This document shows, one piece after another, positions 11,046 to 24,076 of a stretch of 64,000 nt of DNA. Made by a program: the position numbers and the translations under genes. The notes under the pieces are model-generated. The model did not search any database, was not told the origin of the DNA, and saw nothing but the letters and a program-made list of their open reading frames with translations. The DNA lies in contig JAVTVJ010000011.1 of NCBI GenBank assembly GCA_034509425.1, forward strand, positions 2,976,001 to 3,040,000. The letters are read 5' to 3'. Origin of the DNA: Eopsaltria australis (Eukaryota > Chordata > Aves > Passeriformes > Petroicidae). How positions within the stretch are numbered: the stretch's first letter is position 1; each line of letters starts with the position of its first letter.

Positions 11046-14000
11046 CACATTGCCAGTGTATACATAGTGTCCTTACATTTCTCCAAGGATGTACAGGAAG
11101 TCCTTACTGGGACATGCTGGTCTTAAGCATGATAAAAGACAAATCCACAATGCTTACCTTTTTATTCATACACAAAAACTATTTCAAACCACTATTTTCT
11201 CACTCTCACTTAACTTTACCTCAGCGTTCCTCTTGAACTGGGCATGATTCCCAAAATAAACTATGAAATACATTCAGCTTTTTCACCCTTACATCTTTTC
11301 TTTCCTTCTAAACTCCTTCCTTGTCTAATTAAAACACCTTTTAGCCAACTAGAGAGCATAGCCTGTCAAGCGACACACTTAGAAAGAACAGTTTAATACA
11401 TATACCCTTGGGCTCCTTTCCTCAAAAAGGTTATCTAACATTAATTTTTTATAAACTTTACTTGGAAAAAGTTCCAGAATGTACTTTCCAGAATAAAGTA
11501 CAGTACATTCTTTTTTTAAAATATTGATTTTATTCTTCTGTGCAAAGAGGCCAACTTGTCATTTGAGATGGGTTCAGGAGACTTCAATTAAACCTTGAGG
11601 CCATCAGGTCTTCAGTCCAGTTTTGCATTTTGAAATACTGTGATGCAATGTCAAAAAAGAAGTACAGAAAATTCTCTCTAAGCTAAAAAATAAAATTTAA
11701 AAAATTTAAAAAAGGAAAACAGGAAAGAACATTCATCCATTGCTCAAACTTAGGGAACCATAGTTTAGAGGCAATCAATTGGTAGCAAAACTCATAGTCA
11801 GATGAAATGGTGTCTGTTGTGCAGCCAATAGTGGTTGTAATCTCTCCCAAGACAAGTTTTGAAAGCTGTTTAACCTAAACTTTTAGTAGTGACAGTGTCA
11901 GTATATTGAGATACTGCACAATCAGAAATCAGTGTTAGATTCACAAGATGCCATAAAATTTGGCTGAAACGAGAAAGAACAGTGGAAGTCAAACTCATGT
12001 ATTAAATTTAGCTTCAGGTAGTTCAATATGATTTTATTGTCCATGTTATTTAATGTATTTGGTAGCCTAAAGGATACAGGCCAAATGTAAAGAACTCTCC
12101 AAAATAAAAGAGAACAAGCCATTCTAAGCTGGCTATATTACACCCCTTCATTAAAAGTCAAAACATTATTACTCTTCCACAATCCTTGTTGAAACTATTC
12201 TGTGCATACCCAAAAACTAATAGACATATTCCCAGAAAAAAATCAGATTGTGGATGATTCATTAACTAGAAAAGAAGCTGCAGTTGGTGATAAATGTGAA
12301 CTTCACTTCTGGCTAGCTTTACTGAATATATGATACATTTGAAAGTACTGTTCAGATCTGACTGATGGTCTATGCAATGCCAGTATTGTGAATTAATATC
12401 TTCAAGTAAGAATATACCACAGTATATTCTTCAAGGTATTACAATTTAATTAACTTTTAATACAGTTTTATTTTTCTATTAATTTAATTACTTAGATATA
12501 TTAATCTTTAAGCAAATATGAGTCTGGTACATAAGAAATGCAAAATGAAGCTCACAAAGAATTATAGAACTTTGTTTGGCATAAGTTACAATAACCATTT
12601 TCTGTTCGCTATTTGTTATATCTGTTATTTAAAAAATCCTACTGTATCTAAGAGTGAATGGAACTGTTCCTTTTCTTACCAAATGCACCATATAATGCAC
12701 TAATAATTCTTGACTAGCTTCCTGCAAGTAGAATTCTCTATACCCCAATTCTTTATCTTGCCATACAGGAGAACTTCACTGATCACTTTGTCTGTGAATA
12801 AAATCCCAAAACTTAAACACTGCAACTCATAACAACTGCTCAGAATCCCACTGAGAACTCACACAGAGAGCTTCAGTAAGAAAAAGTAATCAGGCCTATT
12901 AATTTTTGCCATGTTTTTATAACCCCAGCTAACATAAACCCTGAATGTTTTTTCCATCATTAATTTTCCCAGCATTATTTTTCTCCTCAGCTAATAAATT
13001 GATATTTTAAATCAATGCTAACTTTATTCCACTGATAAGCTAATAATTCAAAATGTACTTACATTATAACCAAAATAGAAATTCTGTTTTTCAGAAGACT
13101 ACTATTAAGCTGCTTTTAAAAATATAAAGAATACTTACCACTTGAAGATCAATTTATTTTAAAGATATGCTGGGTTAAAAGCCAATAACAGGGTCCATTC
13201 TTTTTCTTTGTAGGTAGTAGAAAGGTTTTATGAGTGTTAGAAAGAAAATGGAAATGTCAAAATGGAATATAGATAAACTTATAATGAATTAGGGCAATGA
13301 TTTTCAATAATGAAAAATGGAAATTCAAAATTTTTGGGTTTCACAGCACTGAAATTCAGCAGACCTATTCAAATGTTCTTGGTTTCCTCTCTTGGCTTGT
13401 GAGTCATGCTGTCACAATATTTTTCCTATCATATCTTCCCAAAAAGAAATAAGAATTACCTGTGTTTTGTCGTTTTAACAGCTAAATTAGTGTCCAAGTG
13501 TCTCAGACCCATGCTTGCAGAGAGGCAGGAAGTTCCATTTATGATGGCCTATGCTTACTACTTCAGCAACAACTAAACTATGGCTATGTATTAAAAGGCT
13601 TTCGTCTGTCAATCCCTTTGCTCTTTCTGAAGATATTTGGGTGGAAAGGTTAGGAAAATTGCTGTTTTTTTCCTGACCCTCAGTCAAAAGAGTTTTACAT
13701 GGAAGTTGTTTTAGGTCAGAACCCAAGCTAGTTTCAGTTTGCTGCGAAACAAAAGTAACACTCAAGAGGAAAAGGAGAGGGGCAAATCATGTGTACACAT
13801 TGCTAATTTGGTATTTGAGAAAGCCACCAAAGAATAACATTTTCTTCCTTTCTTTCACAAACCCTTCTACATAGGGTGCATCACAACTCAGCAATTTATG
13901 TCACAGTTTTTTCCCTCCAATATGAGATTTCTTGACATTATTTTCAGAAGTTGTGTAACCACATTATCAGGGTGTAATCAAAAAGTCTAAAAAGCTGATT

Positions 14001-14058
14001 TAAAAGTATTTTTTAAAAATTAAATTTAAAAATATTTCCAGATTTAAAAGTAGCAATC
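11046..14058. other. AT-rich unique sequence, no gene seen
   Basis: No gene or dispersed repeat is recognised. The segment holds short AT-rich low-complexity tracts (for example near 11690-11715) and no open frame above about 92 codons. Confidence 0.5.
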
Positions 14059-14079
14059 TTATCAAACGTGGTTTGATAA
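14059..14079. repeat. Perfect 9-bp inverted repeat with 3-nt loop
   Basis: TTATCAAAC at 14059-14067 and GTTTGATAA at 14071-14079 are exact reverse complements separated by GTG. It lies immediately upstream of a perfect tandem duplication at 14101-14140. This is seen directly; its role is unknown. Confidence 0.85.
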
Positions 14080-14100
14080 AATCGTGGTTTTAGACTAGAT

Positions 14101-14140
14101 ATAAACCTACTTTGTCACATATAAACCTACTTTGTCACAT
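14101..14140. repeat. Perfect 20-bp tandem duplication
   Basis: The 20-bp unit at 14101-14120 (begins ATAAACCTAC, ends TTTGTCACAT) is repeated without any change at 14121-14140. A perfect, isolated duplication in otherwise diverged unique sequence suggests a recent replication-slippage or break-repair event. Confidence 0.95.
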
Positions 14141-14248
14141 GCCAAAATCCTATTCTGTCTTTTCATTAGTAATGCAGAGATCAAATATACCCATTAAATA
14201 AACTAGAAAACGCCATTGTGTGAATCAATGAATTAACTGGTGTGGTGG

Positions 14249-14425
14249 TAGAAACACAAAATCATTAAGGTTGGAAAAGACCTCCAAGATCATCAAGTCT
14301 ATCCTCTGATGTAATAGCACTATGCCCACTAAACCACATCAATATCTGCCATGTCCAGTTATTCTTTGAACACTTCCAGGGATGGTGACTCCACCACTTC
14401 TCTCATATTACCAGGAATCACAAAT
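14249..14425 (-). mobile_element. CR1 LINE 3'-end fragment
   Basis: The antisense CR1 3' UTR is recognisable by its terminal phrase (AATCATTAAGGTTGGAAAAG, 14260-14279) followed by the CACTTCCAGGGATGGTGACT block (14371-14390). About 175 bp remain, with no coding capacity. Confidence 0.85.
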
Positions 14426-17400
14426 ATAGCAGAAAAAACGTATATATAAGTATTTGACCTTGAATTGTAGCTCACAATTTGTTTAATGTGACTCATCTAA
14501 TAAAGTATTCTCAGTATATAAGGTGTGGCACTGGCTCTTTCAAACATTCCAAATTTGCAGAATTATGCTGTACATTTAAAAAAGTCCCACTGGGTTTTTT
14601 TCGTCTGTACTTGAAAAATACATTGAGTTAAGTGAGGTCACAATTATGCAACAGAAAATTCTTCTTCATTAAGATAAATCAACATGATGAATTAGACAAA
14701 TCTGCAAGAATGAAAGTTAGCAAGAATTCCTTTGGAGATCTATACAGAGAGTTCAAATAAAATGCAGACCACACAGAGAGAAAGGCAGATATTCTAATAA
14801 TACTTTTGCCTTTCCTTTACATCACACATGTAGTTGTTGTCTACAGAAAAGGAGAAAATAATGTCAATTATTACAATTAAAATAAGTATAAAAATTAAAA
14901 TAAGTTTATAAGGGTTTACTGTAGGTTTCAGTATTCTTGGGGCCGAAAATAGTATATTAGAGCAACTGAGGAAAAAAAACCCTGTTTTTTGAGCTTGTAG
15001 TTTACTCTTGGCAAAAAATAGAACTGTATATGGGTCAGCTGAAATCTTCTAGATCATAAAAATGGCTTCCCTTCTTGATCTCATAAAATGTAGGTCTGGT
15101 AATTCATGGCACGTTCTGTATCACTTTTCTGTTTCACTCTCCTTTCTACTTACAAAGTAACTGAATGGCAAGGTGACTGGAAATCATTTTATATAAGTGA
15201 AGGAAGCATAGAAAATATTAGGCTCATATTCTGATCTTATTCTAGAGGCACTTCTTCAAGAATAACACAGGAATATTATTTAATATAAGAATAAAAATAT
15301 TGGTAAATTCTGGATGTATCTGGAAAGGAATAGCTAAGCTATGTAAATGTTCATGGCCTGGATCTTCAAATGAAAAGATTTTCCTTAGAGATGTTGATAA
15401 TCCTTTTGCAAAATACATGAAGTAGATTTTTTCCATAATTACTCTTATGATATTTCTGATCATTTTTCCTTAATAAATCTAAATCTACTCTTTTTTAACA
15501 ACCTTATAATATGTATAAATATATCTGTATTTCTTGTGGCTTATAACCTCTAGGCCTTTGGATGGTTTTCTGTCTCTTTTCCCACCTTCATTATTTTCTG
15601 GAGTGGTGGTTCAATTTTCACAGATATTGCAAAAACAGGTCTTGTGGATGCAGTTAGTTTTGAAATAAAAGAGTAAAGTTCAGCTACAAATGCAGAAGAA
15701 AGGATGGAAATTTAAAATGGTGTTCTACCACTGTGTCTAAATCTGGATGCATTAATTATATCTGGTGGGGGAAAATATCACTTAAAAATTATATACTGTG
15801 CATGATGTTACAGCAAACATATATTGCTGAGTTTATGCATGTATTGGATTTTTCTAGCTCGCTGAAAATAAATATAAATTATCTTGTTTTCACTACATTA
15901 ATGAAGATTTGATATCTTTGGTGATATAAGAGCTAGCTTCTTCTCTTTCCCCTTTGCCTCATAAATCTTGCTGAGGAAGGTATAGTTACTTCAATATGTT
16001 GTTGATTTTTATACCATCTTTTGGGGTCAGGATAATGAGTTACAAAAATTATATTGATCTCATACCAGCTAGGTAAATCTTCCATGACCTTGTATTTTCT
16101 TTTCTTCCCTTCATCCCCTGTCCCCTTTAGTTTCCTCCATCAATTTTTCTAACATTTCCTAGAGTAAGCTGCTTTCTGTATACAAATGATTCAGGAAGGC
16201 TGAAGATAAAAAATCATGTTACTGAATTGCAATAAACTTCCCTGTTCAGGTCCTCTAAGTACAGGTAAGTTCAATTATGCAGTTGTTCAATTAAATTCTT
16301 ATCCCTATATTGATGTTCCTTCACTGCCATCCTTTTTTTCTTGAATGAACTCTGGGAAATTGTAGAAAGAAAGGACCATTTTAATACCAGCTTGCATAAT
16401 AATCTCACCTTGATCTTCCACAGGAATTCTGCAACCTTAAATAATGATCACAGAAAAAAAATGATGCTTATCTTGAAGATATTACTGAAGAAAAGTAATA
16501 CAGTCATAAAGCAAATACAGACATTTTACTTTTTGTGTGCAATCACAAGAAGGATTTCAGGACTTCACAGTGCTAGGAAGGGTGATCTTAAGAATCCAAA
16601 AGTAGAAACAAAGATCAAAGTATCTCCTGCAAATAGCTAGCAAACACATTAAATTCCCAGACATTACCTTGGAAACTAGAATTCTTTGTTCATGCTACTT
16701 TTTTTTCATTCTCAGTAATCATACCACAGAATCAGTATTTTCTGTAATCTTCACTTACTTGATAGGCAACGACTTTCACCTCTACCTTATTACTCTGAAC
16801 TTTATATATATTCTGAATGAAATAGGAACCTTCTTTAGTGAAGATAATGTGTGAGACCATCAGACGTTTATAATAGAGTAGTCATAGACAATGAAGACTA
16901 TTTTCCAGACTTCCATGATGAAACGTAAGCAAATTCCTCACCTGCTTTTTTTTTATTTCCTTCTCTTAACTCTATAACAGGCTTAGGAGTTTCTGGCATT
17001 TTTACTCTCTCTAAGACGCTCTCTTATTTCAATAGTATTTGTCAACTGACTGCCACAGATAAGAGGTAGGAAAATTAGAAGCGAGTGTGGTATTTTGGGG
17101 ACATTTGTGTTTTCTTTTTGTTTGTCTCACTTTTACTCTTCTGGACAAGGCTTGAAAATAATGGACATTCTCCAGAAATTCCTATGTTTTCCTTCTGTTA
17201 CCATATGTGTTTAAGACATGGACAATGGCATGACAGCAAAAGATTCTCCTAATAAAACAAACTCAAAAACAAGAAATATCCTTAGGGGAATCATTATTTG
17301 CAGAAACAAAGCTACCAGCACTTTTAAGCAGCTTTATTGGGAAAAAAATCTCATTTTTATATATTAATAATTAGAAATAATCATCATTATTGCTTTTTTC

Positions 17401-19855
17401 ACAAATGAGAAATCATATTCACTAATAAAGACATTGTTATAACACAAAAATAGCCAAGCATTTTTAAAATTATTGATTGTTAGCAAAATTACTTTCAAAA
17501 GTAATGTTACAGAACCTGGAAAAGAGGTAGATCTTGTTGCCAAATTGTCATATCTATTAAATAAAAATAGAAACACAGTCAATATCAGCCACTGGGAAAA
17601 TAAAATTACTTAAAACAATCACATTAATTTCCCAAATCTAGTGGTAAGTTCCCCTTCACAATGTTTCCACAGCTCTTGTCAGGTAGACAGTGACCAGAAC
17701 TAACACAATTTTAAAAAAAACAAATGTATGATACCCGTTTCAGAAATTATATCCTTTTTCTCTGTATTTTAATGATGTGAGACAGTAATCAATGTTTTAT
17801 CTTCCATTTTTTAAAGATTTAATAATTATACCAAGCTTAGAGTAGCAGAATAAGCCAAATATATTCTATCAACCTTCCTCTGCAATTTTTCTGTACTGTA
17901 CAAAAAAAGTAATTTCCAGTTCATTCCTTTAGAAAAAGAGTATCTCTCAAGGGTAGAACATTTTGATTACTACATAAAAATACAAAAGGTTTGTTTTACA
18001 TACTTTCCATATCCTGAGGTAAATTTAAACCTAGTAAAGTGGCTGAGCCAGGAGAAAAAGCATTATCAATCTTCTGACATTGATGCAATGAAAAAATATT
18101 GAATATTCCTTCTAGGTGTAAAATTTTCATCAACTTCTTTTTATCTGACCAAAATATTTAAACTGTTAGTATTGTCACTCTGCATACAAATCACTGTTGT
18201 AACAGACTTTTAACAAACACCATACAAGAAACTTATGAGCTGCAAACAGAGAGACATAAAGCATTATAACTTGAATTCTCTTTCAGAATTTAATTTGTAG
18301 AGGCTCAAGTTTTCTGTTTTCTAGACCTGCCACTAGAAAAGGGAATATTTGTGAATCCATGTGACTGGAACTGTGATAGTGTCCTGTGCTCATGACACAA
18401 GAACAGCAGGTTATCATATTGATGCTCTGCTCCATACTACTAATTAGGAAAGTGAGATGAGACAGCTTTAGGTACTATGCCTCACAGCAGAAGACTTGTT
18501 CAAAGAATTCCAATATAAAAGGTGGTCTCTTGGCTTGTTCTATCATTGGACCATGTCATGAGATCCCTCCTTGAGACTTTGGTCTGATATTTTGATTTAG
18601 ATGAGTAGTCAGGCTGAAAAAAAGCCTCTAGCATTGTGGAAAGTTAATAGTCTGCATCCAACGTGATACTCTTAAGGCAAAAATGGGGTTTTCATGATGT
18701 GTCCATGAAAGGCATAATTTTCAGTGCAAACTCTAGTTAAATTAATGTCAAACAGAATCTTGTTGGAAATAGCAGTCAGTAAATATACAGAGAGTATTTA
18801 GGTAGGAGAATACCTAAAAGATAAAAAAATACTGTATTGCATTTCAAAAATGCTGTTGTTGAAAAAAAGCCACTAATATATAATTTCCATAGTGCTGAAC
18901 ATATGTCTTTTTACCCAAAATAAAGGAAGAAATCTCTGGTAATACAAGGAACACACGCAAGCTGTTGATTTATAAGGTCTGCAAGGGATACTGAGTTACC
19001 TCTCCCTTTGCTGTTACAGCAATTTTGAAACTAGCCAAAGCAGTGTTCCTTCTAAAACTTGGTATCACTATGCTACTCTTGTATGTTGGGCTGGGAGGCA
19101 TTTAAACAAAAAAAGAGTGAGCTGGAAAACACACAAATTCTCAGTCCTGAGCCAGGCTTTGACTAATAAATCTAAATTAAAAGTAAACAAACCAACAAAT
19201 AACACTACCACCACCATCCCCCCCCCCACAAACAAACGCCAAAATGAACATCTCCCCTCAATAAATATTGAAATACTTCAGTCAAAATTATGTGGCCTTT
19301 AGGCATTTCAGGATCAAGTGGCTCTTCTGAAAACCGTGATCAATGGCTCCTTAGACTGGATTTATTATTTCTCCACCTCATTCAGCTGGATGAGCTTTTA
19401 GACTCAGCTGGCCCCAAGCAGACAGAAAGCTGTAGAGGGAAAAGAAAAAACAACCAAAAGCAACACTATCTCCCTATCTACTATGGAAATAGTTGTTTTA
19501 CAGAAACAGTACCTTGGTCTTGGTGCATACCTTCCTTATCAGGTGAAATATTCTTTCATTATAGCCCCTGATCCCGGGATTTCTCTAATACTCTGGTAAA
19601 CAAGGCTCATTAAGTGTAGAAAGACTCAACTCCATACCATGACCTAACCATGCCAGGTACTGTCCCACACAAGTACATAGTATAAGAGACCTCCCACCCA
19701 AATCCTCATATGTGCATGCACTTAATAGGAATTTCATTTGCACATGCATTTGAAACTCTGTGCTCAAATTTTCTGAAACTCCAGCTGTTTTGAGTGTACT
19801 GTGTTTAAATTCATGACTCCCACATCTTCTTTTCACTTATTTGTTTACGTTTCTA
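14426..19855. other. Long AT-rich unique stretch, no gene seen
   Basis: About 5.4 kb has no repeat or gene that I recognise. Open frames reach 99 codons (16341-16640, +) with lysine/asparagine-rich composition typical of AT-rich non-coding DNA. A run of 10 C at 19218-19227 lies just after an (ACC)-like tract. Confidence 0.5.
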
Positions 19856-20600
19856 TGGAACCATAAAAAGTTTTGGGTTGGAAGTAACCTTTAAAGACCT
19901 ACTCCAAGCCCCTTGCCGTCGACAGTGACACAGTTCATTAGGTCAGGTTGCTAAAAGACCCATTCAACCGTGAAGACTTATAGTGATGTGACAGCCACAA
20001 GTTCTCAGTCTCAACATAAAATATTTCTTCTTTATGTTCAATTTAATCATCCCTCTTCCAGTTTAAAAATCATTGCTCCTTGCCTTGTCACTGCTGGCCC
20101 TGGTAAAAGGTGTCTTTCTCCACCTTTCTTGTAAGATTCTTTTGAATCTTGGGAGGCCTCAATAAGGTTTTCCCAGAATCTTCTCCTCTCCAAGCTGAAC
20201 ATCCCCAACAATCTCAGCCTTTCTCCACAGGAGATGTGCTCACTCTTTCTGACCATTTTTGTGACCTTCCTTTGGACATGCTCCAAGATGTTTATGACTT
20301 GCTTGTACTATTGAGTCCAGAGTGGGATGCAGTACTCCAGGTGGAGTCTCATGAGAGTGGATTGGAGTGGAGAGGAAAAACCACCTCCCTTGATCTGCTG
20401 GTGGCCACAATTATTTTGATGCAACCCAAGTTGCAACTGCGTTACAAGTTCACATTTTCAGCTCATATCAAGGACTTTCCATTTAGCCTTGTTGCACTTC
20501 ATGAGGCTCATATTGGCCCACTTCTACAGGCTGGCAAGGTCCCTCTAGATGGTAACCCTTCCCTGAAGATTACCATTCCTTCCATGTTTCTACAACAGCA
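19856..20600 (-). mobile_element. CR1 LINE, 5'-truncated, diverged, - strand
   Basis: In antisense it runs from the 3' end (TTTTGGGTTGGAAGTAACCT, 19871-19890) through the ORF2 C-terminal part to just short of the RT catalytic region (GCAAGGTCCCTCTAGATGG, 20533-20551). Frames are broken. The 173-codon plus-strand frame at 20149-20670 is antisense to CR1 and not a gene. The fragment ends next to a hairpin at 20606-20638 and a T run at 20683-20697. Confidence 0.85.
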
Positions 20601-20605
20601 GACAA

Positions 20606-20638
20606 GCACTTTTATCTCTGTTTCTGGTATAAAAGTGC
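20606..20638. repeat. Perfect 10-bp inverted repeat, 13-nt loop
   Basis: GCACTTTTAT (20606-20615) and ATAAAAGTGC (20629-20638) are exact reverse complements. It lies at the truncated 5' border of the adjacent CR1 fragment. Its function is unknown. Confidence 0.8.
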
Positions 20639-20682
20639 AAAGGTGGAGGACATTCACAATGCTTCCATAAACACACATAGTT

Positions 20683-20697
20683 GTTTTTTTTTTTTTT
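20683..20697. repeat. Poly-T run
   Basis: An uninterrupted run of about 15 T. No SINE body or gene is seen beside it; it follows the hairpin and CR1 fragment at 19856-20638. Confidence 0.9.
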
Positions 20698-23114
20698 AAA
20701 TTTGGAGTATATCTACTGCTTGATTGAAGGTGTGAAAAACATATTCTATCCAAGAAAAAGTTATTTATTTCCTTCAAAAAGAAAATATGTTTCTATGATG
20801 TGAGTAGAATATCAAGTCTTTCAAAGAGATAGAATTTCCCAGGACTTGTGTGGGAAATCTGCACAACTGGGCAATGGGCACCAGATCAGTCTGCTATTTA
20901 ATTTGGTCTGGGTTTAAAAGAGTATTTGCAATTGAAATTGTCATTTATTAGTATATTATTTTTTCAGTGTAAGTCGTTGATTCAGATTCCAGTAAAAATT
21001 TCAGTATTGCAGGGAAAGATACAACTTTCATGAAGTGACAAGGAAAAAAATCACGCTTTATATCCCCTATGTATTAGCTAATCCACAGTTTTGAGAATCT
21101 CTTTCTGAAGACTTATCTCATAGACACTTTAATCTCTATCTACAGTTCTTCTAATACATACTCCCAGTTGTGAGTATATCCTGCTTCATGTTTAATAATT
21201 TATTCTATCCTGGGATTTGTGTGAGGAACAAAATAAAAAACTAGAATAAAATACGTAGGAAGGCCAAACATCCTGAAGAAATATGCTGGCAAATAGCTTT
21301 CAGTAGCACCAGTGGCCAGGTGGATATGCAGTGCTGTTCAAGTACACTGAAGTTCTGAGACTTCAGTGTTAAGTAAATCCAGAGGACAATCATAGGATCA
21401 TTTATAAGATCAAAATAAAATTAATTATCAATGTTAACTCTGAAAACAAGTGAAAAAAATTTTAAAAATATTAAAAAAGAGACAGGAGGGGAATATATGC
21501 ATGGGGAAAAACATATGAAGTAGAATTGCCATTTGACCTCTTTTTCTCTTTCTGGTAAAATGATTGTAATATCATTGTTTCAGGAACTTAATGAATGTTT
21601 GTAAAAAAGTATTCTTATGACAGACACAGCTTTAGGGGCAAAGTAACATTTAGTTACCACATATCACATCTACTCTTACCATCTTACTCTGTTGCAAGAG
21701 AATATCAGGAAAAGGTTAAATTTGCATCTATTCCAAGAGTTGTATATAAAAAGAGCATGATGCCTCTCATATTCTGAACTTCTGAAGAGACAAGCCATTT
21801 CTTGGAGTGCACAATAATTTTTCTTGAGACATTTTTGAAAGTCTTATAGCTCTGTAGTCCAAGAGTCAAGACAAAAAAATTGTATTTTAATCTAGTTCAC
21901 AAAAAAATAAAAAATCCTACAAAACACCATGGATATCAGCTTCCTAAATATATGGTACTACAAAAATTAAAAAGAGACATATTAATATAAAGGTTAAGAG
22001 AACCACAGAACAACAATATACATATGGCAGGTGTTCTGAATGTTTGTCTTTTAGAGAGATGGTGGTATTTATTTTGCTTTAAGATTGGGTTTTGTCATCA
22101 AGATTCATTTCTAGCTGGAGATGACTGAAAGACATCTGCTTTTTGTCTAAAGGACATATAAAGAAATTTTATAGGAATTAAGTAATAGAATGATACAGCT
22201 TGAAGAAGGATTGAATGTGAAGCAGTTATTTTCAATTAATTTTGGAACAGCTGAGCTCACAACCCATTGCACAGCACCTGAATAACAATCTAGGACACTC
22301 CTTCAGATTTCTTCTGGGGTCTCATGCGATGTTTTCACTGATGCACCTACATGAATTCAGGAACTTTAGGTGGGTAGATTTTTAAAAAGTTTCTGAGCTA
22401 TTCTGGTTCAGGACTGACTGATCTTATTTAAAATATTCTGACATATATGATGAAATTTCTTGCTACAAAATGCATTCAGTAGGAGAAAAGATTGTATCAG
22501 ATATAAGCTAACCCACAATTTAATAATTTTATCTACTCTTTTTCCTCAGAACACAAATGCAAAGTTAGATATGTTTCTATAGACTTTGTCACATACAGTA
22601 TTGTCTGAAACAATGACAAGTTCTTAAAATTAAAAAAACACATTTTTATATAGGATTTTTAATCATTATTTTTGGTATATTGCTCTTAGACAGGAGACTC
22701 TGAAAGCACGTTTACAAACTTTGAATCAGTCTTTAGTCATCCCAATACCTACTAAAAATAAATGTTGAATACCACTCTTTGATCTGTATATAAGGAATTA
22801 TAGAAGTGAAATATATATCACTCTACTCATAGTACACAATATCCCAGAATCTCACACAAGTCCTGCACAGAAAAATTCATTCAACCTTATGTGGTGCAGT
22901 AAGTAAGAAAAACTACTTGGTGTCTTATATGCACCAACAAAAATCTCACTGCAAAAGCTGAAATGCTTTAATGAATGATTGACTTGAAGGGCCTAAACAT
23001 CTTTTATGCTCATGCTGACAAGATTTTTCAGCAGTGCAGTTGTTTCTCTTGTAAAATGATGGAGAAAACTGAATACCCAGCCCAGAAAGCGCGGAAGGAG
23101 GTACACTACATTTC
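20698..23114. other. AT-rich unique sequence, no gene seen
   Basis: No gene or repeat family is recognised. Open frames are short (60 codons or fewer before 22975). The segment just upstream of the CR1 at 23115 is not recognisably CR1. Confidence 0.5.
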
Positions 23115-24076
23115 CAGACAAGTAATCTTGTTTAACATCTTTGTCAGTGATATGAACAGTGGAATTCCATTCACCCTCATCAAGTTTGTCCATGCCATCA
23201 AACTGTGTGATGTGGTAGACATACTGGAGGCAAAGGATTCCACCCAGAGGGACCTTGCCAGGCAGGTCCATGTGAACCTCATGAAGTTCAGCAAGGCAAA
23301 GCACAAGGTCCTGCACTTGAATCAGGGAAATTCTTAACACAAATACGGGCTGGGTGGAGAATGGGTTAGAGACAGCCCTGAGGAGAAGGACTCGAGGGTG
23401 TTGATTGCTGAGAAATTTCTCACCCAACAGTGTGAGCTTGCAGTGCAAAGAGCCAACCATATCCTGGGTTTCATCAAAAGCATCATGGCCAGCAGGACGT
23501 GAAAGGTGATTGTGTTCCTCTACTTTGCTCTTGTGAGACCCCACCTGGAGTGCTGCATCCAGTTCTGGGGTCCCCAGCAAAAGTAGGACATGGAGCTGTT
23601 GGAGCAAGTCCAGAGGAGGCCACAAAGATGATCAGATGATCAGAGGGCTGGAACAGTTCTTCTATGAAGACAGGCTGAGAGAGCTGAGGCAGTTCAACCT
23701 GGAGAAGAGAAGGCTCTAGGGACACCTTAGAGCAGCCTCCCAGTACCTAAACAGGGTTACAAGAGAGCTGGAGAGGGATTTTTTACAAGAAGCCTGTAGT
23801 GACAGGACAAAGGGGAATGGACTTAAGCTGAACATGGGTAGGCTAGGATTAGATATTAGGAAGAAATTCTTAACTGTGAAGGTGGGGAGACACTGGAACA
23901 GGTTGCCCAGAGAAGTTGTGGATGCTCCACCCTTCTAATTGTTCAAGGCTAGGTTGGATGGGGGTCTGAGAAACCTGGTGTAATGGAAGGTGCCCCTGCC
24001 CACAGCACAGAGGTTAGAACTAGATGATCTTTAAGGCATTTTCCAACCCAAAACCTTCTGTGATTCTATTCTATAG
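23115..24076 (+). mobile_element. CR1 LINE, 5'-truncated with intact 3' end, + strand
   Basis: Sense orientation: the CR1 RT region starts around 23120 (encoding 'LFNIFVSDMNSG', equivalent to the conserved 'LFNIFINDLD'-like block). It continues through the ORF2 C-terminus (GTGAGACCCCACCTGGAGTG, 23534-23553) and 3' UTR, ending with the short terminal microsatellite ATTCTATTCTATAG near 24063-24076. The catalytic F-A-D-D reads F-V-H-A, and internal stops occur after about 120 codons, so it is dead. The 210-codon minus-strand frame (22993-23625) is a shadow. Confidence 0.92.

Noticed and set aside
10634..11236. 200-codon plus-strand open frame
   Set aside because: It is largely antisense to a clear CR1 fragment, and the sense minus-strand frame there has the RT motif. 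No domain is seen in the 200-codon product.
20149..20670. 173-codon plus-strand open frame
   Set aside because: Antisense to the minus-strand CR1 at 19856-20600, with no protein features.
22993..23625. 210-codon minus-strand open frame, the longest in the window
   Set aside because: Most of it is antisense to the plus-strand CR1 at 23115-24076; CR1 antisense is commonly open by chance.
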